Shown here: positions 36,838 to 48,850 of the stretch, one piece after another | How positions within the stretch are numbered: the stretch's first letter is position 1 | How the letters are laid out: each line of letters starts with the position of its first letter | Source of the DNA: Stictocephala bisonia | Lineage: Eukaryota; Arthropoda; Insecta; Hemiptera; Membracidae | Direction of reading: 5' to 3' | Assembly (NCBI GenBank): GCA_035578905.1 | Contig: JAQJVL010000001.1 | Location: forward strand, 3,092,001 to 3,156,000 | DNA: 64,000 nucleotides | Position numbers and translations under genes: made by a program | The notes under the pieces: model-generated | Databases searched by the model: none | The model's input: only the letters and a program-made list of their open reading frames with translations | Told to the model about the DNA's origin: nothing

Positions 36838-37673
36838 CATAGGAGGATGAACATCTCACAGTGCGCATACGCGAGGAACCTGTTCCTTAGATCTGTGACG
36901 AGCAGAATGTTGCACTTCATACAACGGTTACAAGGAATTAAACAGTTTAGTCACTGTCCACCATTCTCTCAATATCTCGGTAACGGAAGTGAACCAATCA
37001 ACAACACTTTCAAAACATCAGATTAGATACCTGTCCCGGAATATTTTCTTCTTATACCGAACCAATTAATTGATCTAATCTTAACCTCACGACATATCGC
37101 TTCTTTTCTGGTTGCTTGCTACGTGAATTCTACTGTGCCTGAAAACGTATAAAATACAGTAGGATACGTTTATTTTAATTTGTTAATTGAAATATGTGAT
37201 TACTTAATCTAAGTTATGTTTATTGTAAGAGACACAACTGGATAGGCTATTTTTAGCAAAAAACTTTAATATGTAGTAATGGATTTAGTGTTGAAATAGT
37301 TTGAACATTTCTTTTTCAAAGCAAATCTTATGAAAGGAAAAATTAATTTAACGATATATCCATTGAAAATACTCAAGTCTTCTGTAGGCTTTTCTTTACA
37401 ATAGGCTTGCACATCCTATATGCCTTGTGAAATGTTTATGGATGAAAATATGAAAACTATTACAATATACCTCTAAAACTAAGGAGTCAAACTACCCCAC
37501 CACTTTACGGTGCTGTCGTTGTGACTGTAATTAAAGTAACTATTACGAAAATTAGTAAAGAACTGTTTACTCTCAAGACCCTAAGGTTGCGTAGTAACGT
37601 TTATTTTTCAAGTCACAGTTATATGTAACAGGTTCCTCGCGCATGCGCACTGCGAGAATGTTCATCCTCCTTC
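36838..37673. mobile_element. TIR element dividing the 72-bp array
   Basis: The left end AGGAGGATGAACATCTCACA and the reverse-complemented right end AGGAGGATGAACATTCTCGC continue into a shared CAGTGCGCAT...CGCGAGGAACCTGTT. Weaker inverted similarity extends about 110 bp inward. Units of the 72-bp family lie on both sides in the same orientation, so the element seems to have inserted into the array. Interior AT-rich, no transposase. I could not fix a target-site duplication. Confidence 0.6.
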
Positions 37674-37689
37674 GAGAAGTCCGTTTCAC

Positions 37690-37975
37690 GTCGAGTCCAC
37701 GCTGTCCTGTTTTTTCAACGAGAAGACCAAGGTTACGTGTGAGTCCTTCTACTGTTTTACGTTGAGTCCATGCTGTCATGTTTTGTCCACGACAAGACTA
37801 AGGTTAATTCGTGGGTCTTGAACCTTTTCACGTTGAGTCCACGCTGTCCTGTTTTTTCATCGAGAAGACCAAGGTATGTGGGTCTCGTACCGTTTTACGT
37901 TGAGTCCATGCCGTCCTGTGTTGTCAACGAGAAGGCCAAGGTTATCGCGTGGGTCCTTGTACCGTTACAAGTGGC
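37690..37975. repeat. diverged 72-bp units right of the inserted element
   Basis: About four decayed units with CACGCTGTCCTGTTTTTTCA, CGAGAAGACCAAGGTT and CGTTGAGTCCATG, in the same direction as the main array. The frames on both strands over this interval are repeat read-through. Confidence 0.85.
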
Positions 37976-40095
37976 AACTTCCGCTCATCTCTGATTTAAG
38001 AACCTTTGCATACACTGAAAGTGACTGACAATCAGATTTTACAGGTATAACATGTTAACAATTAGGTTTATTTATTTCCCATTATTGTCATTTATTTTGA
38101 TGAAGAAAGAGCAAATGCAAGAATCTTGATTTTTTTTATTGATTAAGGACACTAAAGAACAAAATGACCTTGATACGCTGGAGAACTACTAATAAAGTGA
38201 TTTGTTCACGAATATATGACATGAACTTTTTTTCACGTCATCTTTGGGGGTGAAATATTCATACTTGTGAAATTAATGTAGCTTGATGTTTTAAAGTTTT
38301 GTTAACTTTTAACTCTTTAAGACGAACACAAACACTTTAGTTTTAAATACACATTGCTTCATTAATATGTCTGATTATATTATTAGTAAGGTATGGTAAA
38401 ATCCTGTTATATCACTCAGCCATATTTCATCTCTCTTATTTTAATTGTATACTGTATATTAAACAGCCAATTTTATAAAACACGAGTAAACTTAGAGGGA
38501 GCCATTTCACTTCTTCGAGAACGACAGTCATATGGGTTTCTATTTCAAGTATTCGATCCGTATTAATGATGTTATCTTAACACTTAATGTGTCATTTGAT
38601 AGGCGAAGAACCATTCTAGTGTACCACAAGTTGTTTTTTGTGAAAATTGAGTATTTTTCTTTAATTATGTTTTTACAGTTAAAAATGTAAACTTTAAATG
38701 TTCACGATTTTAAATTGGAACCACCATAATATAAACTAACAGTCCACTAGACTGGACCTTTAATAATCATACAGTGTTCACTAGAACTTATTACATTAAC
38801 AAACACGAACCGTACAGATAAAATAATCAGCACGTTTTACGATGACGGCTAAATTGTATGTCTGTGACAGAGCTGTCGAACTCCCAGCAGTGTTTTAATT
38901 TGTTTTAAAGCTCAGAGTTTACTGTTATCTTTGAAAATACATATAATTGGATGATCTTCATCTTACTAAATATAAAATTATTATAGGCTTAAACATAAAT
39001 TGTTTGTCGTACCCGATATTATGTTCTCTACGTTCTAAGGCGTAACGAAGGTCGCCTCTAAAGCATTTCTTCTAAACATATCCGGTGATCTGCTGTCTTA
39101 TGATTAAGAAAAACGAGATTCTTTGTAATTTGTCAATTTTGTTAGTATTACCAAAAAATAACATTAAAAGAGGTCCTTAGAAATAGACATTTTCTTTTAG
39201 AATAATCGAGATTACTTTTGGACCAAAAAATAAAAAAGATTTAATTTATTTACTTTATTTAGATTAGTGTAAAACAAACACCTTCCTTAAAGGATAACAC
39301 ACTGAAGTGTTTTCGGTCATGGTTCATTAATTTAAAGATCTTGATCAACCAAATTTAATGATACTATCTTTTTTAGTACAAGCCCATGATTATATAATAA
39401 ATTTCCTGTAATGATCGCTTTCTTAACCCTAGACGTGCATTTCAATGTTAAGACCTACCTAGTTTTTCATATTTGAATACAAATTTTAAATTATGAAATA
39501 AATTTATATTCAAGTGTGCAAAACTAGGCACCAAGCTTAAATAATTGAGTTTTAGAGCTAAAGGACACCACGTGACAACAGAAACAAGTTTTACAGATGA
39601 CTTTCCTGTGAAATAAAACAGATCTTTGGAATGATAAATGTTTATAATCAAAGAGTCACGCTTCAATACAGGCTTCTAATTTTATACTTTCAACATAAAA
39701 ACAACAAAAATGTATACTAAGTTTAAGTTCAAACCATGCAAGAAAAGGAATTAGCCTTGAAACATGGATATAAGGTTAAATTGTGTTACCAAGCAGGACA
39801 AAAGAGATCCTTTTTAATTGATTTATTTATTTGAATATCCCAAAATCATAGGTTTATTAAAACAAAAATGTATATAAAAGTGTGACAGCTAACTTTAAAT
39901 AAAACGTTTTCCAACCAAACATTAAAATTCTCTGTGGGGTGGATCTATGTCCCGATTAGTGGCGATGTAATTAAAAGATAACTCAATTAAATACCTATAA
40001 ATACCTGTTAAAAATATGTAAATATTTTGAATTGAACATTATTATTTTTGTTAGTATTTCGTGTGATCATTTAAAAAACGTATCGGTAAAAAAGA
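37976..40095. other. AT-rich DNA, no gene seen
   Basis: Low GC, many stops, no array and no clear element ends. Confidence 0.45.
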
Positions 40096-40099
40096 AACA

Positions 40100-42042
40100 A
40101 CTGTGATGACCTTAGTGAACTGTTATGTCCTTAGTGAACTGTGATGTCCTTTGTGAAGTGTTATGTCCTTAGTGAACTGTTATGTCCTTAGTGAACTTTT
40201 ATGTCCTTAGTGAACAGTTATATCCTTAGTGAACTTTTATGTCCTTAGTGAACTGTTATGTCCTTAGTGAACAGTTATATTCTTAGTGAATTGTTATGTC
40301 CTTAGTGAACTGTTATGTCCTTAGTGAACTGTTATGTCCTTAGTGAACAGTAAATGTCCTTAGTGAACTTTTATGTCCTTAATGAACTATTAAGTCCTTA
40401 GTGAACAGTTATATCCTTAGTGAACTGTTATGTCCTTAGTGAACTATTATGTCCTTAGTGAACAGTTATATCCTTAGTGAACTGTTATGTCCTTAGTGAA
40501 CTGTTATGTCCTTAGTGAACAGTTATGTCCTTAATGAACTTTTATGTCCTTAGTGAACTATTATGTCCTTAGTGAACAGTTATATCCTTAGTTAACTGTT
40601 ATGTCCTTAGTGAACTGTGATGTCCTTAGTGAACTGTTATGTCCTTAGTGAACTTTTATGTCCTTAGTGAACAGTTATATCCTTAGTGAACTTTTATGTC
40701 CTTAGTGAACTGTTATGTCCTTAGTGAACTGTTATGTCCTTAGTGAACTATTATGTCCTTAGTGAACTGTTATGTCCTTAGTGAACTTTTATGTCCTCAG
40801 TGAACTGTGATGTCCTTAGTGAACAGTTATATCCTTAGTGAACTTTTATGTCCTTAGTGAACTGTTATGTACTTAGTGAACAGTTATGTCCTTAGTGAAC
40901 TATTATGTCCTTAGTGAACAGTTATATCCTTAGTGAACTGTTATGTCCTTAGTGAACTGTTATGTCCTTAGTGAACTGTGATGTCCTTAGTGAAGTGTTA
41001 TGTCCTTAGTGAACTGTTATGTCCTTAGTGAACTGTTATGTCCTTAGTGAACTGTTATGTCCTTAGTGAACTGTTATGTCCTTAGTTAACTGTGATGTCC
41101 TTAGTGAAGTGTTATGTCCTTAGTGAACTGTTATGTCCTTAGTGAACTATTATGTCCTTAGTGTACAGTTATGTCCTTAGTGAACTATTATGTCCTTAGT
41201 GAACAGTTATATCCTTAGTGAACTTTTATGTCCTTAGTGAACTGTTATGTCCTTAGTGAACAGTTATGTCCTTAGTGAACTATTATGTCCTTAGTGAACT
41301 GTTATGTCCTTAGTGAACTTTTATGTCCTTAGTGAACTGTGATGTCATTAGTGAACTGTTATGTCTTTAGTGAACTGTTATGTCCTTAGTGAACTGTGAT
41401 GTCCTTAGTGAACTGTTATGTCTTTAGTGAACTGTTATGTCTTTAGTGAACTGTTATGTCCTTAGTGAACTGTTATGTCTTTAGTGAACTGTTATGTCTT
41501 TAGTGAACTGTTATGTCTTTAGTGAACTGTTATGTCCTTAGTGAACTTTGTTAGTTATGTTGTAGTTGTTAGAATGTTAGTTATGTCTTTAGTGAACTGT
41601 TATGTCCTTAGTGAACCGTTATGTCTTCAGTGAACTATTATGTCCTTAGTGAACTGTTATGTCTTTAGTGAACTGTTATGTCTTTATTGAACTATTATGT
41701 CCTTAGTGAACTGTTATGTCTTTAGTGAACTATTATGTCTTTAGTGAACTATTATGTCCTTAGTGAACTATTATGTCTTTAGTGAACTGTTATGTCTTTA
41801 GTGAACTGTTATGTCTTTAGTGAACTATTATGTCTTTAGTGAACTATTATGTCTTTAGTGAACTGTTATATCCTTAGTGAACTGTTATGTCCTTAGTGAA
41901 CTGTTATGTCCTTAGTGAACTATTATGTCCTTAGTGAACTGTTATGTCCTTAGTGAACTGTTATGTCTTTAGTGAACTGTTATGTCCTTAGTGAACTGTT
42001 ATGTCTTTAGTGAACTGTTATGTCCTTAGTGAACTGTTTTGC
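40100..42042 (+). repeat. 19-bp satellite array
   Basis: About 100 units of 19 bp (TGTCCTTAGTGAACTGTTA) with recurrent variants (AACAGTTATATCC, AACTATTATG, GTCTTTAG). TCTTTAG variants cluster in the right half (after 41360). One irregular unit lies at 41549-41582. Nearly every unit is full length. Confidence 0.97.
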
Positions 42043-43998
42043 CTATTGTTGAAACAATTTAATTATTCAGTCAGTAAACAATGTTGTATCACCATCAATG
42101 ACATTATTTATAAACATATTAACTAATCTTATACTAGAATTGTACAATAAATATTTATAATTATTATAATGAAACCAATCTATAATATTATAAATTTTTT
42201 ATACATATACTTAACTAACTAATCATTGAAAAATTATATTTAGCAAACAATCCTGCAAAAATGTAAAATATATTAAATCAGACTAAAGCGTAAAAAGTTA
42301 TGACAAACATATGGTTAAAGATAGTAAAAAAATGTTACGTATTCAAAACTATTAATTATTTAATTAGTTTAGTATTGACAGATATAAAACAATATTTGAC
42401 ATTTATTGTTGTGTGGGCTTTATTTTTTGTATATCCACACAGATTTTTGTTAAAAACTTAAGAATAAGTTCAAAGTTTGTATATTATAAATCTGCCGTTG
42501 TGGTGCGTAGTTCCAAAGTAAAATTGGTGTATGCCCCGATTCTAAAGGATTATTTTATATTTTAAACACTCCTTCAATTGTATATTTGATAATATTTTCA
42601 TAAATTTCGTGTTTTATGATCCATTTTTAATAACAATAATTAACATTTTAAACAATTTTAAAGTTGTTTGTAATACATTTACCTCATTATTGAACATGCC
42701 TTAATCCGACATTTTTTATTAGTAACCAACAATTATTAATAAATATAAAATCAAAATACCATCATTAACTGGCTAATGACAATATCTAAAAAATAATAAT
42801 GCTTTGGATCATGAAACTTGGCTCAAATGTTCTTAGGAGGACATAGATGCATATTAAAATGTTTCTCTTAAAGAATTAACATAAAACAGATAATAAACAT
42901 CTCGATACCGGTCAATGAGAGCCTTTGTTAACACTCACCGTACGAGTGCGGGAGCTCAGGATGGTGCAACTTGACCGAAAATGTTATTTTTGTAAATCCA
43001 TGAGTGTGCAATAAGATGAAAAATAAGAAATCACACGAGTGTGGTGACATGAGCATAGCGAGTGACAGGGTTGACATGCGACGCGTATAGGGGTGTCTCC
43101 TAGCATATCGTATAGGATTCTGTGAACACAACTTTATGAACAATCTTTGACTATAATAACTAAATAAAGTTAATTTTATATATAGATTGGACTATTTTAT
43201 CAGTTACTATCTGCTATCCAGACAGCAGTGAGTCAATATACTGCAGCAGAATATGCTCTTACATTAGTTTTTTAAATATAAAATCTGATTTATTTAGGAT
43301 TAAATGTATTTATGACAATTCATTTCTTTATTACTTATTTTATTAATTATATCCATAAATTATATAATATGTATTTTTTAAACTACATTAATATATACAA
43401 ACAAATTATTACAGCGTCGTCAGTACGAAGATTGTCGATGTTTCCGGATGGCTAGTTACTGTATCGATGTATATACATCGATGTTACTAACTTGACTAAT
43501 CTACGGAATTGTAATTCCATTTAGCATCCCTAAACATCGTATACCAGGCATTGTATACTCTTATTTATTTATTCATAAGATCGGCGTCTTCTGAATAAAT
43601 AAATAAAAATAAAAAAATAAATTGGTGTAAGTCAGTTTAATTTATATTTATATTAACTTAGCATTCCGTAAAACTAATAGCTTTTTGAGGTTTTCGAACG
43701 AAGATACAACAAAAATAAGTGAACGTCATCCCAAAAATGTATTGAAATATAAGACCAAAAGGTGCATATATAACATAAAATCAAATATCAGAAATATTTG
43801 TTATCCATTTTCTGTCAAATTTTTCGACAATTATAAGGTTATTATCAACTTTATAAATATTAAACAAGCTATTTACTATTTTTGGGGCCACTTATATTTT
43901 TGCATCGTTTTCCCAAGAATTAAGATGTAAAATCACTATTTTGAAGAATTATAAAACTATCATATCAATCGTCGATGATTAATCAATTTAAAAATTCA
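42043..43998. other. AT-rich DNA with a perfect palindrome
   Basis: No gene recognised. A 20-bp perfect palindrome centred near 43470 (ATCGATGTATATACATCGAT) has partly matching flanks. At 43560-43605 a second inverted repeat pairs TTATTTATTTATTCA with TGAATAAATAAATAA. A 71-codon minus frame at 42928-43143 is unassigned. Confidence 0.35.
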
Positions 43999-44027
43999 AT
44001 CAACTATAGCAAATTTGGTTGATCAAG

Positions 44028-44120
44028 ATGTTTACATTTATTATATTTACAGTAAAAGTGAATGTCAAACAACACAAATATATTAAAATATAAGCAAAAA
44101 ATGCAGAAATATTATGGTCA
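44028..44120. mobile_element. partial copy of the ribozyme-bearing family, outer arm
   Basis: Closely matches the outer left arm of the 9661-9966 element: GTGAATGTCAAACAACACAA, then ATATTA...ATATAAGCA, then ATGCAGAAATATTATGGTCA. The ribozyme core expected just beyond is missing. Confidence 0.6.
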
Positions 44121-44693
44121 ATTATAATTATACACAAACTGTGACCAAAAACACTTAGTGTAAATATAAATAAAAGGAAATGATTGTATTCCAATGTAAA
44201 AGTTTCCATTTCGTAATCAATTAAAAACATATATTCAAGATTTATAATATCTTGATAAACATATACAAACTTAAACTAGAACTAACAGTATAAACAGTTT
44301 AAAAATAACTTGTCAAACTATTCTAAACTAGTTTTTCTAAAATGTTTTGGCAGAAGAGCATCAAGGGCAATGGTTAGCAATATATATATATATATAGTGT
44401 ACATAGAAGACAAATGGGAAGAAAGTACAATAAAAGTAGCAGGATGTATGGCTGTAGAAAGCTGCATTTCGCAACCAACTGCTTCTTTATGCCCAATGTT
44501 TACCTGTTATTAAATTGGAATTTCTAAATAAAATACAAAGTTAGTTATGGAACAGTTATATTCAATATTTATGAAGTTTAGTTGTTTCTAAATTTTTATT
44601 TTTTAAATCACCTGTTTGTTTATATTTGGCATAACATGTGATAAACTCTATTATTTATATATTTTTTCAGTGTATTTATGTTGGCAATAATCA

Positions 44694-44735
44694 ATGTTTG
44701 AAGATGTCTTCAGAACGGAAGCCGAAATGTAACAT
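44694..44735 (+). ncRNA. degenerate hammerhead-like motif
   Basis: TTGAAGA, then TGTCTTC with GAAGC (stem II-like), then CGAAATG and AACATC. Spacing resembles the cores at 9.8 and 21.3 kb, but the first core base is changed and the cleavage-site side is weak. Probably a dead relative. Confidence 0.3.
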
Positions 44736-45089
44736 CTCAAACAAAATTAAGTAAGCATATTAATCGTAGATTTTTTTTCTTTTAAAAGATAATATAAACA
44801 TAATATAAATGTGAAAATCATCACAAAAACCACTTCACGCTAAGAATTGAAACTTGTTATTCTCGTAAAATACAGAAATGTGAAAGAACAGCGAAATGCT
44901 GTCAAAAGTTGAGCCGTGACTGAACTGTAGTCATGTTCTAGGAAATGAATTATCGCGTACCTGTCTGCAGGCTGGCCAACACCTGGAGCTGAAATATTTA
45001 CCTCAAGTACTTTTACATTAAACATCGGTTTGAATAAAACCTTACATTACAGATATACATTTTAATTACACATAATATTTCTAGTAGAC

Positions 45090-45130
45090 TAATAATAATC
45101 TTTATTTCTCTTATAACATTTACGATGTTT
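45090..45130 (-). mobile_element. LINE 3'-end-like tail
   Basis: On the minus strand, ATAAGAGAAATAAAGATTAT runs into a (TTA)n-type tail, as at 3' ends of non-LTR retrotransposons. The body is not recognisable. Confidence 0.35.
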
Positions 45131-48100
45131 GACAACATCTGCTATCATAGCAAACAGCGCCACGTACAGATTATAAACATAATCGGATTAAATTTCATTT
45201 TTTATTGTTGAAAGGCATTATAATATTACAAACTTTCAGCCACAGACCATGTGATCATTTTTAGTCTAAAAAACTCCAAGATATACTTTACACATTTTTT
45301 GTGTTCGAAAGTTATATTAACGCATTTTGTTATGACGTAATTAAATGTTTCGTATCTAGATAAATAAAATAATAAAGATCAGTCACAGATTTTATATTTT
45401 TAACTGTTCCTCACTGCAATTATAATTATTTAAGTTTTACTCACTACTTTTGTAAGATTTCATTACTTTCATTACACCTGATAAAAATAATCAAATAACT
45501 TGTTTTGTTATAATCATAGAAAAACATGTCTTTAAAAAATTGACATGAAAATCTAAATTTTTGTTAAGTAATAGGTGTCATTAATTTTTGTTGCAATCTA
45601 TCTCATCGTCCAGAATGTTTCATGAAACACTTACAGACTCAGTATAAAGTGTTTGCTTAAAGTATTTAGCTTAAAACAGATTTAAATATCTAGGAGTCTA
45701 AATATTTAATTACCAACCACATAAAATAAAAGCTCTGAATTGGACTGCCATAAAAACAATTAAGGACGCATTGCTAAAACAATATGTGTATATTTTTCAA
45801 GAATGTTAAGTCATAAAAGAGACTGATTTTTAACATAGTAATATATTTTCTGTGACTGTTATTATATAACATTAATAAGTAAAAAATGATTACTTATTTG
45901 ATGTATCTAACAAATTAGTAATCATTTTTTTTCAAGCGCTTATTTGTATGCTTTCTAGACGCTTATGAAATCTTGATATTTTTATCACAATTGGGTAAAA
46001 TTAGGTCTACATTTTGGAGGAAATGGTTTTCCGTTCAAAAATCAAAAACCTACTTTTAAGCAAAACTTTTTTAATTTAAACTCCATTATTTAGCAACAAC
46101 AACAACATCTTTTTATTTTGAAATTTTGTTTACGCAAAACATTAATTTACATTTTTACGTCTACGACAATTATTTCTTTTGATAATGTTGAAAAACTAAT
46201 TTCACAACGAATCACGTATGGAGGCCATACGCGCCATTATAATTAGCAATAACTATCCGCAGAAGAAGAATTTGCACATACCTTCACCCGAAGGACGGCC
46301 CTTAGTCCGTCCTGAAGGCTACGCGCCTAATTTTAATTCAAACCACGAAATTTTGTTGAGGATATTTAAAGTTATGATAGATTTGGTTAGGTAAGTAAAA
46401 AAGTGTTTTTGTGCTTAACACATATATTTATCACATAACCAATTATATATTCGTGTTCAGAAAAAATACATTAAATGAAACAATTAAAATGTTGAAAAAT
46501 AACGGAGCTTTAATAAATTCGCGTTTAGCTGTTAATCTGTTAAAACGAGTGTTAAAAAACAATTTATTCGCGGTTAAAAACCACCTCCATTATAATTTAA
46601 TTTTACAACTTAGAAAAATAATTTTTAAGAAGAGTCGAGAAAGTACAAAATTACCTTCAATAGTATACAGCATCTAGTAAAGCAAACTAAAATTAGGATT
46701 GAAAAATAAAACTGAAGAACTACAATTAGGAAGTATTAGAATCACCGACTATAAAATGCTTAGTATCAGCCCGTATTTAATTATTTTCAGCATGCATATG
46801 ACGTAATCAAGATTTTATATTGAGTAGTTATAAGTTTTTTTCATATAACCTCATGACATTTCAAGAATATTTCAAGTTTGAACAGAATAAAAAAATCTGA
46901 AGCCATAACTCAGATTGTATGTAGGCCTATGTATAATTTATCTCAACAAGTCAAGAATGAGTTTGTTTATAATGAGGGTAGGTTTAGATTAAAAATACTA
47001 AAATTGAAATGCTTAAAACATTAACAAGTAAAATTCAATATAACACAAAACCTCTGTGATAAATAACTGCAAAAATAAATTGAAAATAGTATGCCTGTCT
47101 GGGTGTGTGAGACTCAGGGTCATGTCAATCAACTTGCTATGTAACGTGGCTGACCAACGTCTCTAGCCTTATCACTGGCCATCCTCAAGGTGCGAACAAC
47201 ACGTTGTTGGATAGAGGAACAAATATGTGGATTCGTTCGTAAAAGCTAACGCATAGCAATGGTTGTTCATAGTAATTATACTTGAATACTATGACAATAG
47301 CCTAGTATAATAATAATAATTAATATGAACGTAATTAATACTATGCCATAAGCGTGTTGATAAATGTTTACTTGAATAGTAACATGACTAAGTATTGCTA
47401 TGTTTTAGAAAATCAATGAAGTATTTACAATAAAATCGCTAATTTTCCAGATAATTCTTAATAAGATATTAACTAAGACTCAATTATCAATCATCGTTGA
47501 ATTATAAGTTTTACCACCTAAAATAAAAACTCTATAATTTTATTAAGAAACATTTTATCTTTAAAATAAGAATTTGTTATTAAAAAAATAGTAAAGCGAT
47601 TATTTTTTTAACGATTTAAAAGAGCATTTAATATAAGCTAACATAATAACGCTTTATGGAATCAGCATTGCCGTCCTATTAAAAATGCAAAACGTTTTAT
47701 TTATCTGACGATTTTTGCATACTAACTAAAAAATTACAAAAAACAAATATTTATGCGTCTTAGGAAAATGAAAATGTCCATCTTAGAATTGTTATTCTTC
47801 AGTCTCTAATACACAAAAATACTAAATTGATTTAAAAGAATTAAAACTTTTTCAATCATTTTAGTATTCAAATAATTAAAAATATACTTTACGAAATCTC
47901 CTTGAGTAATATCAGTCGATGTAAGTGAACTCAAGCTGCGAATATCGACCGCAGGGACAATATTGTTGGTTTCACGTAATTTTTTTTTTTAAGAATTAAG
48001 TTGGTAAAAATAATGTTTTACAACGTAAATATTTACGCTGTACGCTCACACAAATCTTGTCGGCTTTCAATACAGTCTACGAATGTACTAATCTTAATTA

Positions 48101-48727
48101 AATTTTTTTAAAATTTGGTATTAAAACATTGTTTACAACAATAACTAGATACTGTTACTCACTCATTGACATAAATGTTAAAGCACTTCACGAAAAGCTG
48201 AAAACTTGACATTTGGCATGTTTATAACAAAAAATTTTAAACATTACCAGCTTCATGACTGTTTTTGGTACAAACATTTTTTATATACTTCAAAACCCAC
48301 AATATTAAACCTTACAGAACACGGCATTTGTCTAGGCATCGTCACAAATACAGACCGTACATTTCATTAAGCTGTGCAACTCAAAATCTATATGTTTTGA
48401 GCTTCAAAAGCTAAAATTAAAAAAAATGTAAAATATTGAATGTTGACATACTCTTTTCATGAAGGGTGTCAAATTAAATGCATTCTTTTCCTGAATCCGA
48501 ATGTAACTTCAGGTCTAAAAAAAGACTAAATATATGGCCCTAATATCTCATAAATTAATATGGCGTAATATTTGTTATATAAAAACATAAAATTAAAGAA
48601 ATATGCACCCAAAATCCAAATATAAGGAAATAAATTGACTGTTATAGAAGTTTACAACAAGAAAGTGGTTTGACGGAAAACCCCCAAGAAAAAGTGTAAA
48701 TCAACATATGTAAATACAAAAATTGGA
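45131..48727. other. AT-rich DNA, no exon identified
   Basis: I searched the minus strand for the missing C-terminal exons of the transporter at 48851 and found none. A hairpin lies at 45882-45931 (AATGATTACT/AGTAATCATT) and another at 46290-46313 (GGACGG/CCGTCC). A plus-strand frame of 88 codons at 46411-46677 is lysine- and asparagine-rich and unrecognised. Confidence 0.4.
47149..47200 (-). ncRNA. degenerate hammerhead-like motif
   Basis: On the minus strand: CCTTGAGGATGGCC, then AGTGATA, then AGGCTAGAGACGTTGGTC. It resembles a decayed form of the core-plus-stem layout (CTGAGGATGGCC...GGCCGAAACG) that I associate with Penelope-like repeats. Several core bases are changed. Confidence 0.25.
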
Positions 48728-48765
48728 TTAATTGTTAGAGAGGGCTTTACAGTCCTAACTTCACC
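48728..48765 (+). mobile_element. short LINE 3'UTR-like fragment
   Basis: The segment with GTTAGAGAGGGCTTTACAGT then CCTAACTTC resembles the 3'UTR of the LINE remnant at 53010-53045 (GTAAGAGAGGACTTATAAGT then CCTGTTCGCC). It lies in the intron just beyond the transporter exon. Confidence 0.4.
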
Positions 48766-48850
48766 CCTCATTTCATTTCATTTTCATTACATTGATGGTA
48801 GTAATGCAATTTTATAAATAGTACTAGTGCAATGAATGTAAAGAGCTTAC

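Noticed and set aside
35818..37026. 402-codon plus-strand ORF as a gene
   Set aside because: It is a direct translation of the 72-bp satellite. The period is a multiple of 3 and the opposite strand is also open for long stretches, so openness is not evidence of coding.
46411..46677. 88-codon lysine/asparagine-rich ORF as a gene
   Set aside because: There is no family resemblance and the composition is that of AT-rich background.
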